DNA of 64,000 bases from Nitrospira sp. (GTDB lineage: Bacteria > Nitrospirota > Nitrospiria > Nitrospirales > Nitrospiraceae). The stretch is taken from positions 98,626 to 162,625 of the forward strand of contig VOPR01000004.1 in the NCBI GenBank assembly GCA_009594995.1, given 5' to 3'. Below are positions 34,646 to 44,157 of this stretch, in pieces (within the stretch, counting starts at the first letter, position 1; every line of letters starts with the position of its first letter). Made by a program: the position numbers and the translations under genes. Below the pieces are notes generated by a model. It was given only the letters and a program-made list of their open reading frames with translations, was not told the DNA's origin and ran no database searches.

Positions 34646-35470
34646 ATGCTCTCCCGGCAATACGGTTCCTCTCCTCTGATCGTTTTCACCAGTATCCGCG
34701 CCCACTGGAGCTTGATCCGTCAATTGACCAGGCGCGAAATCGTGAGCCGGTATCGAGGATCGTTTTTGGGGGTGCTGTGGGCGTTTCTGCATCCGCTGTT
34801 GATGCTTGCGGTCTACACGCTGGTATTTCGGGGTGCCTTTGGCCTGCGATGGGGGCGAGAAGGCGAAAGCGCGCTGGATTTCGGCCTGCTACTGTTCTCG
34901 GGGCTGATCGTCCATGCATTGTTTGCTGAATGTATTCAGCGTGCGCCTTACCTGGTCGTGAATCATAGCAACTACGTGAAAAAGATTGTCTTTCCCTTGG
35001 AAATATTGGCCTGGAGCTCACTGGGGGCGGCGCTCTTTCACGCGATTATCAGTGCGCTCGTGTTGATCGTCTTTTACGGTTTCCACCACCACTCGCTGCA
35101 TTGGACGATGTTGTTGATTCCCCTCCTGCTTCTGCCACTGGCCCTAATGACGATTGGTATATCCTGGGTTCTCTCCTCCGCCGGTGTGTTTTTGCGGGAC
35201 CTCGGCCACGCGAGTGGACCTGTCACCACCGTCATGCTGTTCCTCTCGCCGGTGTTTTATCCGGTCTCGGTTTTTCCTGATTCCTATCGAGTCTTAATTT
35301 ATGCGAACCCGCTCACCTTCCTCATCACCCAAGCTCAGGACATGCTCATCTGGGGCAAGTCCCCCTTCTGGATTGGCATCGTGGGCTATTGTGTGTGCAG
35401 CTATCTGGTCGCGTGGGTTGGGCTCCTGTGGTTTCAGAAGACACGGAAGGCGTTTGGTGATGTCCTCTGA
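34646..35470 (+). CDS. wzm: Polysaccharide ABC exporter permease
   Basis: 274 residues, ABC-2 family. The N-terminal amphipathic segment LIRQLTRREIVSRYRGSFLGVLW (first part) is typical of Wzm/TagG/KpsM, and six transmembrane helices follow. The late motif FLSPVFYPVSVFP and NPLTFLITQAQDML are family hallmarks. With Wzt it moves undecaprenyl-linked O-polysaccharide across the inner membrane. The 99-nt gap before it contains no evident promoter. Its stop lies inside the wzt reading frame start (11-nt overlap). Confidence 0.92.
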   Translation: MLSRQYGSSPLIVFTSIRAHWSLIRQLTRREIVSRYRGSFLGVLWAFLHPLLMLAVYTLVFRGAFGLRWGREGESALDFGLLLFSGLIVHALFAECIQRAPYLVVNHSNYVKKIVFPLEILAWSSLGAALFHAIISALVLIVFYGFHHHSLHWTMLLIPLLLLPLALMTIGISWVLSSAGVFLRDLGHASGPVTTVMLFLSPVFYPVSVFPDSYRVLIYANPLTFLITQAQDMLIWGKSPFWIGIVGYCVCSYLVAWVGLLWFQKTRKAFGDVL

Positions 35471-36725
35471 TTGGGCCATCCGCACTCACAATCTCTCGAA
35501 AACTTACCGGCTGTACGAGCGTCCGAGCGACAGGGGGAAGCAGTGGCTCCTGTCTGCAGTACGGAAGTGTCTCGGGCGCGAACCGGCTCCGTATTATCGA
35601 GAGGTCCATGCAATCGAGAATGTTTCCTTCGAGGTGAAGAAGGGGGAGACACTGGGTATCATTGGTCGGAACGGATCGGGGAAGTCCACGCTGTTGCAGT
35701 TGATCGTGGGCACCTTGAGTCCGACCGGCGGAACCGTAGATATCGATGGCCGTGTTGCGGCGCTGCTTGAACTGGGAGCAGGCTTTCATCCGGATTTTAC
35801 CGGCCTGGAAAATGTGTTTCTGAACGCGTCTTTGCTTGGTCTGTCGAAAGCAGACATCGACGGACAGTTGGATGATATCCTGGCGTTCGCCGATATCGGG
35901 GCCTCGATCGCCCAGCCGGTAAGAACCTATTCGAGTGGCATGTTTGTCCGGCTGGCGGTTGCTGTGGCTGTTCATGCTGCCCCTGATGTGCTGATTGTCG
36001 ATGAAGCGCTCAGTGTCGGTGATTTTGAATTTCGAAATAAATGCATGGAGCGTATCTTGGCTCTTCGTGCTCAGGGCGTGACTATCTTGTTTGTCTCGCA
36101 CGACTTGAGCACCCTCCAGATAGTCTGTGATCGGGCGATATGGCTGGATAGCGGGCGACTTATTTCGATTGGCAACCCGATTGCCATATGCCAGGAGTAT
36201 TGTGTCTCAGCCACAAAAATTAATGGACGTCTTCCGCTTTCTCAAGACATTCAGGGCAACATTGTGGCACAGCAGGAAAACAGCGCGGCCAAATTTGTCG
36301 AGGTTGGTCTGGATGGTTATTGTGCGAACGAGACGCCGATCTATTATCCGCATCAAGACATTGGGTTCAAATTCACCTTGTTCGCCGCTCAATCGCTTGA
36401 GGCAGTTGTATTCGCTGTTAGTATTTATCGCGCGGACGGAGATCTTGTCATCGGGCAGACGAGCTACGAGGAGAACGTTTGGTGGCCGACTCTGCCTTCG
36501 GGCGGCATCCATACTGGTCGCTTCATCTTGACTCCCAACTGTCTTGCCCCTGGTGATTATCGAGTTGCCTTTGGCGCATATTCTAAGGATCTCTGCGTAT
36601 GCTATGCACTCACAGAACTGACGGTGTCATTTTCAGTTCGCTCGAATTTCCCAACGTGGGGGAAGGTGGTGCTCCCCTGTAGGTGGGTCCATGGTGAGCC
36701 GAGTAGCAATAACAATGGGATCTGA
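35460..36725 (+). CDS. wzt: Polysaccharide ABC exporter ATPase with C-terminal glycan-binding domain
   Basis: 421 residues from ATG 35460, which overlaps wzm by 11 nt. Longer upstream frames would translate wzm out of frame. The nucleotide-binding domain has Walker A GRNGSGKST (about 64-72), ELGAGFHPDFTGLENVFLNA (the Wzt Q-loop region), signature YSSGMFVRLA, Walker B VLIVDEALSVGD and switch SHD. The C-terminal domain (about 275-410) is the beta-sandwich type that in known Wzt proteins reads a terminal modification of the O-antigen chain. Methyl caps are a plausible ligand given the nearby methyltransferases. GC content falls through this C-terminal part. Confidence 0.92.
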   Translation: MSSDWAIRTHNLSKTYRLYERPSDRGKQWLLSAVRKCLGREPAPYYREVHAIENVSFEVKKGETLGIIGRNGSGKSTLLQLIVGTLSPTGGTVDIDGRVAALLELGAGFHPDFTGLENVFLNASLLGLSKADIDGQLDDILAFADIGASIAQPVRTYSSGMFVRLAVAVAVHAAPDVLIVDEALSVGDFEFRNKCMERILALRAQGVTILFVSHDLSTLQIVCDRAIWLDSGRLISIGNPIAICQEYCVSATKINGRLPLSQDIQGNIVAQQENSAAKFVEVGLDGYCANETPIYYPHQDIGFKFTLFAAQSLEAVVFAVSIYRADGDLVIGQTSYEENVWWPTLPSGGIHTGRFILTPNCLAPGDYRVAFGAYSKDLCVCYALTELTVSFSVRSNFPTWGKVVLPCRWVHGEPSSNNNGI

Positions 36726-37458
36726 TCTTCAAGATGCTCCTGGTGGAATTCTGCGGACGAGGGATATGCGTCTTGCCAGCGACAGTCACCATTACATTGT
36801 TCTTAGTTACTTGCACGCATGGCTAGAGGAGCAAGCATTGCCACAGGCCAAAGGGATTCTGCTGGACTACGGCTGTGGCGGACAACCCTACCGGGCATTG
36901 TTTGAACCTAACATAACAAAGTACATCGGTGCGGATGTTGCCGCTGCTGCTGGGACAAAAATTGATATTCAAGTTGAGCCAGAGCAACCGTTGCCCCTAT
37001 CAAGCGAGAGTGTGGACACGATTCTCTCAACGCAAACTCTTGAGCATGTACCTGATTTTAATTTCTATCTAGCCGAGTGCCAACGTCTTGCGAGGCCCGG
37101 CGGTGTGTTGATTCTCACCGCTCCTATGCAATGGCGGCATCACGAGGCTCCTCATGACTATTGGCGATTTACTCGGTACGGGATTCGGGAATGCCTATCT
37201 CGCCATGGCTTTGAGGTCGGAAGCATCATGGCCTGCGGAGGAGTGTATGCGTTAATAGGGCAAATATTCTTGAATCATCTCGTGGAGCACGGCATCCAAC
37301 GGAAAATCATTATCAAGGCTGTGAATCGTTTGGCACTTCGGTTGGACCGAATGTGTCAGGACCAAGAAGATACGCTGTTGTGGATGTGTCTGGCAAAAAA
37401 AAAGAGCGGTCTTCAAGTGCAGCCTCGGTGGTCGGGAGACAGCGGGAGGATATCGTAA
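36691..37458 (+). CDS. SAM-dependent methyltransferase, glycan locus
   Basis: 255 residues. The class I methyltransferase fold has motif I LLDYGCGGQPYR (about 57-68), an acidic residue after YIGADVA, and the LSTQTLEHVPDFNFYL and RPGGVLILTAPM post-motifs (Methyltransf_11 type). ATG 36691, preceded by AGGTGGG, overlaps wzt by 35 nt. ATG 36715 is an alternative. It probably modifies a sugar or caps the chain exported by Wzm/Wzt. The substrate is unknown. The next gene follows without any gap (TAA then ATG). Confidence 0.85.
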   Translation: MVSRVAITMGSDLQDAPGGILRTRDMRLASDSHHYIVLSYLHAWLEEQALPQAKGILLDYGCGGQPYRALFEPNITKYIGADVAAAAGTKIDIQVEPEQPLPLSSESVDTILSTQTLEHVPDFNFYLAECQRLARPGGVLILTAPMQWRHHEAPHDYWRFTRYGIRECLSRHGFEVGSIMACGGVYALIGQIFLNHLVEHGIQRKIIIKAVNRLALRLDRMCQDQEDTLLWMCLAKKKSGLQVQPRWSGDSGRIS

Positions 37459-40410
37459 ATGGGTGTCGGCCGCTTTGCTCTGTCTGAAGATGGTCGTCCT
37501 CTTTGTCCAATGTGTCGCTCCACCGAATCTAAGTTTCTCTGTTCCATTGAGGGCTACACGATTTGGCGCTGCCCGACCTCTAGGATAGATTTTGTATGGC
37601 CGATGCCTTCGCCGCATACACTGAAATCGCTGTATGACCGTGAGGACTGGTTTGAGGGAGGTGAGTGTGGAGGATATTGCGACTATGATGCTCAGACGGA
37701 GCCCATATTAGGCCTATTCGCACAATTGTTAGATGAATTTGAGGGGAGTGCGGTTGGACGATCTGTGCTGGACATCGGATGTGGCTATGGAAGTCACTTG
37801 GCAATGGCCGCTCAACGGGGATGGAAATGTTTTGGAGTAGAGGTGTCCGATCATGCGCGCCGAGTTACGAAACTGCGGCACGGAAATGCGCTTTTTGTCG
37901 TAGATTGTTTGGAAAACCTCGTCGCCCATGAGTTTGATCTTATCGTCTTGTTCGACGTAATTGAACATCTTCCCGATCCCTTTGAATTGTTCTATGCGCT
38001 CTTCAGTAAGGGCGCAATCGGTCCTCGGACGAAAGTCGTAATTACGACCCCTAACGCCAGATCTTCTGCGGCCGTCGCGGATCCTGCGGGTTGGACGTAC
38101 CGTCATCCACCGTCTCACCTGGTTTACTATTCGGCTGAAGCATTGCACGCATTCTTGACGAGTCTGCATTTTGCAAAAGTGGAGATAGCTGGCCTCTTTC
38201 CTCTGGAAGGTTCGGGGAGGAGTAAGTATGAAGACGAGTATTCGGCCTTGAATAGCAGTCTTGCAGCGTCGGCAGGGCTGTTATGTAAGGCAGAGGGCAG
38301 TAATTTTAAATCGTTTATGCAGGAGCGGTACGTGCCGGGGACGTGGTCAAGAGTAGCAGAATATGAGCACCTCCCCAGATACCAATTCGCGAAGCATCGA
38401 GTTGCGGGGACCAAGGTTTTAGATTTTGGGTGTGGTACGGGATATGGGACAGCACTTCTTGCAGAAGTCGCCGACAGTGTTGTTGGGTTAGATATTGACG
38501 ATACAGCGCTGGATTGGGCCAGGCATCACCACCATAACCCTCGTCTCTCGTTCGAGAAGCGGTCAGATTTGGGGATGAGCTTACCCGATCACTCATTTGA
38601 TGTCATCACGTGCTTTGAAATGATCGAGCATGTCAACGAAACAACTCAAATTGAGGTGATCCGTCAGTGCCGCAGGATGCTCACGCCCGGCGGGCAACTC
38701 ATTATTTCCACGCCAAACCCTGACGTTACTCAAAATTACGGCGAGAACCCGTTTCATCTTCGCGAAATGACGGAGCGGCAATTCCTCCATTTACTCAAAC
38801 TGTCTTTTAGTCACGTTCTCCTGTTGAAACAGTGGATACGTCCCAGTGTGAGTATCGGATCCGATCAAACTCCACACATGCCGCTTACATTCTGTGGCCC
38901 GGCCGCGCCTCCAGTGACAGTAAGGGATCCATGCCTCCCTCTGGCATATGTGGCCATTTGCTCAGATGAACCGATTCGGGAAGTTCACGAGATGTGCTAT
39001 CTCGACTCATCCGTTGATCACGTTGCCGCGTTGATTGCGAATGAGAAGCGATTCAGTCATCTGCAATTTGAATACTACAAGGCGCACGAGCACATTTTCT
39101 CACTGCAGGAACAGCTCGCGGTCAAAGAGCGAGAACTGCTGACACTTCTCGGGCCGAGACTCCTCCGACTACGACGGGCATTACGCGCCAAAGCTGGCTC
39201 GCCCCGTGAAGTGTCGACTGTCGTTGGGCGAATAATGGAGGTGGTTGCATCTGCTCTTGTACGGCGGCTTGGCAGGGTAACTGCGAGAGTCAGGCAGTGG
39301 TGTGTCCCAGAGGGCCTTCCTGCCCCTCAATGCAAATCATATCAAGTACAGATCATGCATCCGATAGAGAGGAGCCGCCCAAAGGTGGTTCATGCCATTG
39401 CGAATTTTAATATCGGAGGATCTTCTCGTTTAGTCGTCGATCTAATTGAGCGACTGGGCCACCAATATGAGCAGGAGATCATTACGAGTTTTCAGCCTGA
39501 TCCGCCGAGTTACACAGGAGCGGTCATCCATGAACATGAATTGTCCTACGCAGATGATTTGGAAGAGCGCGTGTTTGGTTACCTGTGTACCTTTAGGCCG
39601 CACCTTTTCCACGTGCACTATTGGGGAGAGACAGATAAGGCCTGGTACGATGCCGTGTTGAGCGCTGCGAACAAATTCGGATGCCAAATTATTGAGAATG
39701 TCAATACGCCGGTAACTCCCTACTGGGGAGGCTCAATTTCCCGCTATGTATATGTCAGTGATTATGTGCTGGAAGCATTTGGACGAAGAGATAGGAAGAG
39801 CCTCGTCATTTATCCTGGGAGCAATTTGGGTCTGTTTCGAAGGACGAACAGTGAGGCTGCACCACAGGATTGCATTGGCATGGTGTATAGGCTTGAGGAG
39901 GATAAGTTATCGCCACAAGCCATCGAGGTGTTTATTAAGGTTGTAATGCGTAGGCCGAGCACAAAGGTGCTAATCGTTGGTGGTGGCACTTTACTGCGTA
40001 CATACCAAAAAGCTGTGCGGCGCGCTGGGGTCTCGAAAGCATTTCGATTTACGGGCTATGTGTCCTATGAAGAGCTTCCTCCGCTTTATGAAGAAATGGG
40101 TGTCTTTGTCGCGCCGGTCTGGAAGGAGAGCTTCGGCCATGTGAGTGTGCTGGCAATGAACTATGGAATTCCAGTTGTTGGGTATGACGTAGGGGGGCTC
40201 GCAGAAATTCTTGGGACGCGTGAATGGCTAGCTCCGCCGGGAAATGACGACCGCCTGGCCGATATGATCATAAACTTGCTGCGAGATCCCGCTAAGTCTT
40301 CCTCGATTGGCCTTGCCAACAAGCAACGTGCACAGTATAAATTTTCGGTTGAAGCCATGATTGAGTCTTATCGAGAATTGTACGCAAAGCTCTTGAGGTT
40401 ACCGCGATGA
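37459..40410 (+). CDS. Tri-modular methyltransferase-methyltransferase-glycosyltransferase
   Basis: 983 residues with three enzymatic modules. Module 1 (about 14-255) begins with a Cys cluster (CPMC at 16-19, Cys38; one Cys of a usual zinc ribbon is missing) and has motif I VLDIGCGYGSH (103-113) and LFDVIEHLPDP. Module 2 (about 290-510) has VLDFGCGTGYGT (320-331), GLDIDD and CFEMIEHVNET. A helical linker (about 525-635) with coiled-coil character follows. Module 3 (641-983) is a GT4 glycosyltransferase with IANFNIGGSSRLVVDL, RFTGYVSYEELPPLYEEM and WKESFGHVSV. The second Glu of the usual EX7E motif is Leu. The reading frame is continuous, so this is a genuine fusion. It may methylate and extend or terminate the glycan. 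The stop overlaps the next GT start. Confidence 0.88.
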   Translation: MGVGRFALSEDGRPLCPMCRSTESKFLCSIEGYTIWRCPTSRIDFVWPMPSPHTLKSLYDREDWFEGGECGGYCDYDAQTEPILGLFAQLLDEFEGSAVGRSVLDIGCGYGSHLAMAAQRGWKCFGVEVSDHARRVTKLRHGNALFVVDCLENLVAHEFDLIVLFDVIEHLPDPFELFYALFSKGAIGPRTKVVITTPNARSSAAVADPAGWTYRHPPSHLVYYSAEALHAFLTSLHFAKVEIAGLFPLEGSGRSKYEDEYSALNSSLAASAGLLCKAEGSNFKSFMQERYVPGTWSRVAEYEHLPRYQFAKHRVAGTKVLDFGCGTGYGTALLAEVADSVVGLDIDDTALDWARHHHHNPRLSFEKRSDLGMSLPDHSFDVITCFEMIEHVNETTQIEVIRQCRRMLTPGGQLIISTPNPDVTQNYGENPFHLREMTERQFLHLLKLSFSHVLLLKQWIRPSVSIGSDQTPHMPLTFCGPAAPPVTVRDPCLPLAYVAICSDEPIREVHEMCYLDSSVDHVAALIANEKRFSHLQFEYYKAHEHIFSLQEQLAVKERELLTLLGPRLLRLRRALRAKAGSPREVSTVVGRIMEVVASALVRRLGRVTARVRQWCVPEGLPAPQCKSYQVQIMHPIERSRPKVVHAIANFNIGGSSRLVVDLIERLGHQYEQEIITSFQPDPPSYTGAVIHEHELSYADDLEERVFGYLCTFRPHLFHVHYWGETDKAWYDAVLSAANKFGCQIIENVNTPVTPYWGGSISRYVYVSDYVLEAFGRRDRKSLVIYPGSNLGLFRRTNSEAAPQDCIGMVYRLEEDKLSPQAIEVFIKVVMRRPSTKVLIVGGGTLLRTYQKAVRRAGVSKAFRFTGYVSYEELPPLYEEMGVFVAPVWKESFGHVSVLAMNYGIPVVGYDVGGLAEILGTREWLAPPGNDDRLADMIINLLRDPAKSSSIGLANKQRAQYKFSVEAMIESYRELYAKLLRLPR

Positions 40411-41750
40411 GAGTGGCACTCTTTGTCCATTGTTTCTTTCCCGATCATTTTTACGGGACAGAAACATACACTCTGGAGCTTGCAAGAAATTTGTTGGCAT
40501 TGGGGCATCAGCCGATCGTGGTCACGGCAATCTTTCCCGGTGAGCCGACGGCTGGACGCATGCTTTCTACCTACAAATATGGCGATGTTCCAGTGTATTG
40601 TATCGATAAGAATTTTTTTGGTCACCGTCGGATTAAAGATACCTACTATCAGGTTGCCTTGCAGGATCTACTCAGGGACGTTCTGCGTGAGATCAATCCG
40701 GACATAGTCCATGTCACACATCTGATCAATCACACCGCAGTTCTGTTGGATGTCGTTGCCGAGCTGAATTTGGTAGCGGTAGCCACGCTCACGGATTTTT
40801 TTGGATTTTGTTTCACTAATAAATTAGTGGCTGCTGATGGGTCTCTTTGCGAAGGACCGAACCAGGAACGGTCTAACTGTAGTGCCTGTTATCTCCGGGC
40901 TCGGAGTGGTGGTGGGGAGGCGTCTCTTCTCGGGCGATGGGCTGGTTCAGCTCGCTGGGCTAAGCTTGCCGGATCGCTGCTCGTCTCGCTTGTAAGTATG
41001 GATGGTGGCTGCTCGAAAGAAATTGCGGAGGCTATAAGCGACATTCGGGAACGTCCTGACATTTTGACGGCTCGCTATTCGAAATACCGAGCCGTGATAG
41101 CTCCTACAGAATTTCTCAAGAATGCCTATGTTGCGAACGGGCTACGCGTGCCGATCCATGTGAGCCGATTCGGTGTAGATCTCCCTCGAAGCGTAAAGTT
41201 GCGGAGGGGAGCGAATGGGCCTGTTCGGTTTGGATTTATTGGGCAGATTGCCAGTCATAAAGGTGTAGACGTTCTAGTCGAAGCATTTTGCCGACTACCG
41301 AGGGGAAGTGCCGAGTTGCACGTGTTTGGCCCAACAGACCAAGCCCCCGGTTATATGGATAACCTGAGAAAGGTCGCGGAGAAGCGAGAGGTGCTCTTTC
41401 GAGGCGTTTTCCCAAAAGATGCTATGGCGAACGTGCTGTCCGAAATGGATTTCATTGTTATCCCCTCTCAATGGCACGAGAATAGTCCACTGATTCTACT
41501 ATGTGCCTTGGCGAGTCATACGCCGGTCATTGTGTCCGACGTTGCAGGTCTAACGGAGTTCGTCGAAGAAGGCAAGAATGGGTATCGGTTTCAACGAGGG
41601 AATGTTGATGAGCTTGAGAGAGTGCTTCGGAGGATACTTGATGAGCCAAGCCTCTTGCAGAAGATGTCGGTGACGACAGACTATCCCAGGACGACTCGGA
41701 TGATGGTCCAAGATGTTGTCGAAATTTATAAGGAAGCAGGTGTGATGTGA
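40407..41750 (+). CDS. GT4-family glycosyltransferase
   Basis: 447 residues with the GT-B fold. The N-terminal donor/acceptor half starts MRVALFVHCFFPDHFYGTET. The C-terminal half has RFGFIGQIASHKGVDVLVEA (about 272-291), LHVFGP, FRGVFPKDAMANVL and WHENSPLILLCALASHTPVIVSD. The residue eight positions after the Glu of HENSP is Cys, where EX7E enzymes have Glu. A Cys-rich stretch (NQERSNCSACYLRAR) lies in the middle. It belongs to the polysaccharide cluster and the sugar is unknown. It is coupled to both neighbours by 4-nt overlaps. Confidence 0.87.
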   Translation: MRVALFVHCFFPDHFYGTETYTLELARNLLALGHQPIVVTAIFPGEPTAGRMLSTYKYGDVPVYCIDKNFFGHRRIKDTYYQVALQDLLRDVLREINPDIVHVTHLINHTAVLLDVVAELNLVAVATLTDFFGFCFTNKLVAADGSLCEGPNQERSNCSACYLRARSGGGEASLLGRWAGSARWAKLAGSLLVSLVSMDGGCSKEIAEAISDIRERPDILTARYSKYRAVIAPTEFLKNAYVANGLRVPIHVSRFGVDLPRSVKLRRGANGPVRFGFIGQIASHKGVDVLVEAFCRLPRGSAELHVFGPTDQAPGYMDNLRKVAEKREVLFRGVFPKDAMANVLSEMDFIVIPSQWHENSPLILLCALASHTPVIVSDVAGLTEFVEEGKNGYRFQRGNVDELERVLRRILDEPSLLQKMSVTTDYPRTTRMMVQDVVEIYKEAGVM

Positions 41751-42625
41751 ACATCGGTGATTTTAGTCCGGGCTGCCAACTTCCCATTAAGGACTGGACG
41801 TGGATCAACAAAACTGGCGTGTTCGAGAATGAGACGTTAAGGAAATATGTCGCCCCGTTTCCCCCGCGAGATTTGATGCATAACGTATCCGGGCTTAACC
41901 GCGAGCAGGATTTTGCCAGTCACGGGGCGGAGTTCTACCGTGCCCTCTCAGAAGCGTCGACGAAAGCATTTTCAGAATACAGAAGGATTCTTGACTTCGG
42001 CTGCGGCTGTGGGAGATTGACCCGGATGCTCAAGGGGCATCCTCATAAGGTATCGGCCTGCGATGTTGATGCGCGCCACGTGAAGTGGGTACGTCAGAAT
42101 CTGCCCTACGTTGATGTGATAAGAACATCAGTCAACCCGCCGTTGCCCTATAGAGATAAGGAGTTTGATGCGATTGTGTCGATCTCAGTATTTACTCATC
42201 TCACCGAGAAGAGTCAGGACGAGTTCCTTGCCGAGCTTCGACGGATTTGTGCCTCGGAGGGTGTTCTGTTTCTTACGGTCCACGGTGCTCGCGCGTTGGA
42301 GCGAGCTATCAATGAAGCTTCAATTCGGGAAATGATTGCGGTGGATGGAGAGCTTTTTGAGAAAGCGAGGCAGTTATTTTCGCAGGGCAAGCATGCATTC
42401 ATTTTGCAGCACGGACACCTCACAGCTTCTGCCAATACACTTCGGCGATGGCTATCGAGAGCAATGGGACGGTGCGTATCCAACCTGCCTTTTCAATATG
42501 GCATTACATTCATTCCGGAAACATACATTCTCGAGCATTGGACCCAATGGTTCGAGGTGATGGATTACCGGAGAGGAGCCCTACATGACTTTCAGGATAT
42601 CGTTGTGCTTAGGCCGAGGAGGTGA
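41747..42625 (+). CDS. SAM-dependent methyltransferase, glycan locus
   Basis: 292 residues, GTG start overlapping the preceding stop (GTGA). Class I fold: ILDFGCGCGRLTRML (about 83-97), ACDVDARHVKWVRQNL, and SISVFTHLTEKSQDEFLAEL in place of motifs IV-V. The C-terminal part (about 190-292) is a distinct domain with many aromatic residues (LEHWTQWFEVMDYRRGALHDFQD) that may bind the acceptor. Such proteins occur widely next to GT4 genes in O-antigen loci. The target is unknown. Confidence 0.85.
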   Translation: MNIGDFSPGCQLPIKDWTWINKTGVFENETLRKYVAPFPPRDLMHNVSGLNREQDFASHGAEFYRALSEASTKAFSEYRRILDFGCGCGRLTRMLKGHPHKVSACDVDARHVKWVRQNLPYVDVIRTSVNPPLPYRDKEFDAIVSISVFTHLTEKSQDEFLAELRRICASEGVLFLTVHGARALERAINEASIREMIAVDGELFEKARQLFSQGKHAFILQHGHLTASANTLRRWLSRAMGRCVSNLPFQYGITFIPETYILEHWTQWFEVMDYRRGALHDFQDIVVLRPRR

Positions 42626-42682
42626 GACGATTGATTCTTAGGGTTGAGAGAAAAGTTTTGAGGCTGTGTGGGGGCGTGGCTG

Positions 42683-42699
42683 TCCTGGCCCAGCCAGGA
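42683..42699. terminator. Short hairpin between methyltransferase and glycosyltransferase genes
   Basis: TCCTGGC (42683-42689) pairs with GCCAGGA (42693-42699) around a CCA loop, within the 155-nt gap 42626-42780. No U-tract follows. It is the only break in the otherwise coupled cluster, so it may attenuate or mark a junction. Confidence 0.35.
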
Positions 42700-42780
42700 A
42701 CGTAGGCCGGGTTTCAGGCACCACCAGCGTGTTGAGAGATGTGCTCCAATCGGGACCATTCGCCAAGGACAAATTGAGCC

Positions 42781-44157
42781 ATGAAGCTTCTGCTCACGGT
42801 CCATCAGTTCTACCCTGATTCTACGGGCGGGACTGAGACCCTCACGCTTGATACTGCGAAAGAACTACGGCGGCAAGGGCACGAGGTGACCATCTTTGCT
42901 GGGTTTCACACAAAGAGACCATTGCGGGACGAGGAGAGATTCGATTCCTATGAGTACTGCGGCTTCCGGGTTGAGCGGTTCTATCACCACCGGGTGCCCA
43001 TGGGGCAACAAGAGAATATCGCGGAGGCAGAGCACAACAATACTTTCTTTGGAGAGTATTTCACAGGCTATCTGAAGCGTGTGCGTCCTGATGTTGTGCA
43101 TTTTTTTCATATGCTTCGCATGTCTGCTTCAATGGTTGACGCCTGCTACAGACTCGGTGTCCCCACGGTCATGACGCCAACCGATTTCTGGCTGGTGTGC
43201 CCGACGATTCAGTTGCTCCTGCCTAACAATTCCCTATGTACCGGGCCCGACGTGAACAGTGTCAATTGTCTTCGGCACATTGTGTCGCTCAGTCAGCCCC
43301 GGTCGATCGACTCTGTTTTTTCAATTGCCCCGGATTGGCTTGTTGCGGGCGCAGTTCAGGCCGTAAGGCGAATGCCCCGTGTTTCGAAAGGCCCCATCTC
43401 CCATATCCAGGCCTTGGTTCACCGGTCTGAGTTCCTAAGGAATTGCTTCAGGAAAATCGATAGAGTTCTCGTTCCCTCTCGGATCTTGGAGCGTACACTC
43501 AAACAGAATGGATATGTGTCTGACAACATGGTGGTTAGTCCCTATGGAATTGATCTTTCGCACTCGTATACGGAGAGGGTATTCAGAGGCAATGAAAGGT
43601 GTCTGCGGCTTGGTTTTATCGGAACTCTTTACAAGCACAAAGGGGCACACGTCCTGATCGAAGCCATTCGGTCGTTGCCTCAAAGCGAGGCGATAGAGTT
43701 GAAAGTGTATGGTGACGCGGGACAATTCCCAACTTATGTGCGAGAACTGAAACAGGTTGCCGAAGGCGATAGTCGAATCGAATTTTGCGGCACGTTTCCC
43801 AATAGCCAAATCGGAGCGATATTGGCATCGCTCGATGTATTGGTCGTTCCATCAATTTGGTATGAGAATACCCCGCTGGTTATCTATTCAGCTCAGGCCG
43901 CAGGATGCCCGGTAATCGCCTCAAATCTTGGAGGTATGTCGGAGGTAGTACGGCACAATGACAATGGACTATTATTTTCTCCAGGGGCCGTCTCAGAACT
44001 GGCATCGATCATTGCGCAGCTCGCACGCAATAGGGAACGCGTTTGGCAGCTATCCAGGGCAAACAAACCGAAGTCAATCTCTGACTACGCAAAGGAACTC
44101 ACGCAAGTTTATGCGGACATTGTGCGGCAGAAGCGTGAGGTTCGATGCGCTGTCTAA
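42781..44157 (+). CDS. GT4-family glycosyltransferase
   Basis: 458 residues. GT-B fold with an N-terminal MKLLLTVHQFYPDSTGGTET, closely similar in layout to the gene at 40407, so the two are paralogues. The C-terminal half has RLGFIGTLYKHKGAHVLIEA (about 279-298), EFCGTFPNSQIGAILASLD and WYENTPLVIYSAQAAGCPVIAS. The Glu after WY is kept, but the position eight residues on is Ser, not Glu. A central Cys pair (LCTGPDVNSVNC) is shared with the paralogue. It overlaps the epimerase gene by 13 nt. Confidence 0.87.
   Translation: MKLLLTVHQFYPDSTGGTETLTLDTAKELRRQGHEVTIFAGFHTKRPLRDEERFDSYEYCGFRVERFYHHRVPMGQQENIAEAEHNNTFFGEYFTGYLKRVRPDVVHFFHMLRMSASMVDACYRLGVPTVMTPTDFWLVCPTIQLLLPNNSLCTGPDVNSVNCLRHIVSLSQPRSIDSVFSIAPDWLVAGAVQAVRRMPRVSKGPISHIQALVHRSEFLRNCFRKIDRVLVPSRILERTLKQNGYVSDNMVVSPYGIDLSHSYTERVFRGNERCLRLGFIGTLYKHKGAHVLIEAIRSLPQSEAIELKVYGDAGQFPTYVRELKQVAEGDSRIEFCGTFPNSQIGAILASLDVLVVPSIWYENTPLVIYSAQAAGCPVIASNLGGMSEVVRHNDNGLLFSPGAVSELASIIAQLARNRERVWQLSRANKPKSISDYAKELTQVYADIVRQKREVRCAV

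Noticed and set aside
35301..35459. Upstream extension of wzt
   Set aside because: It reads wzm out of frame. The ATG at 35460 gives the normal Wzt N-terminus.
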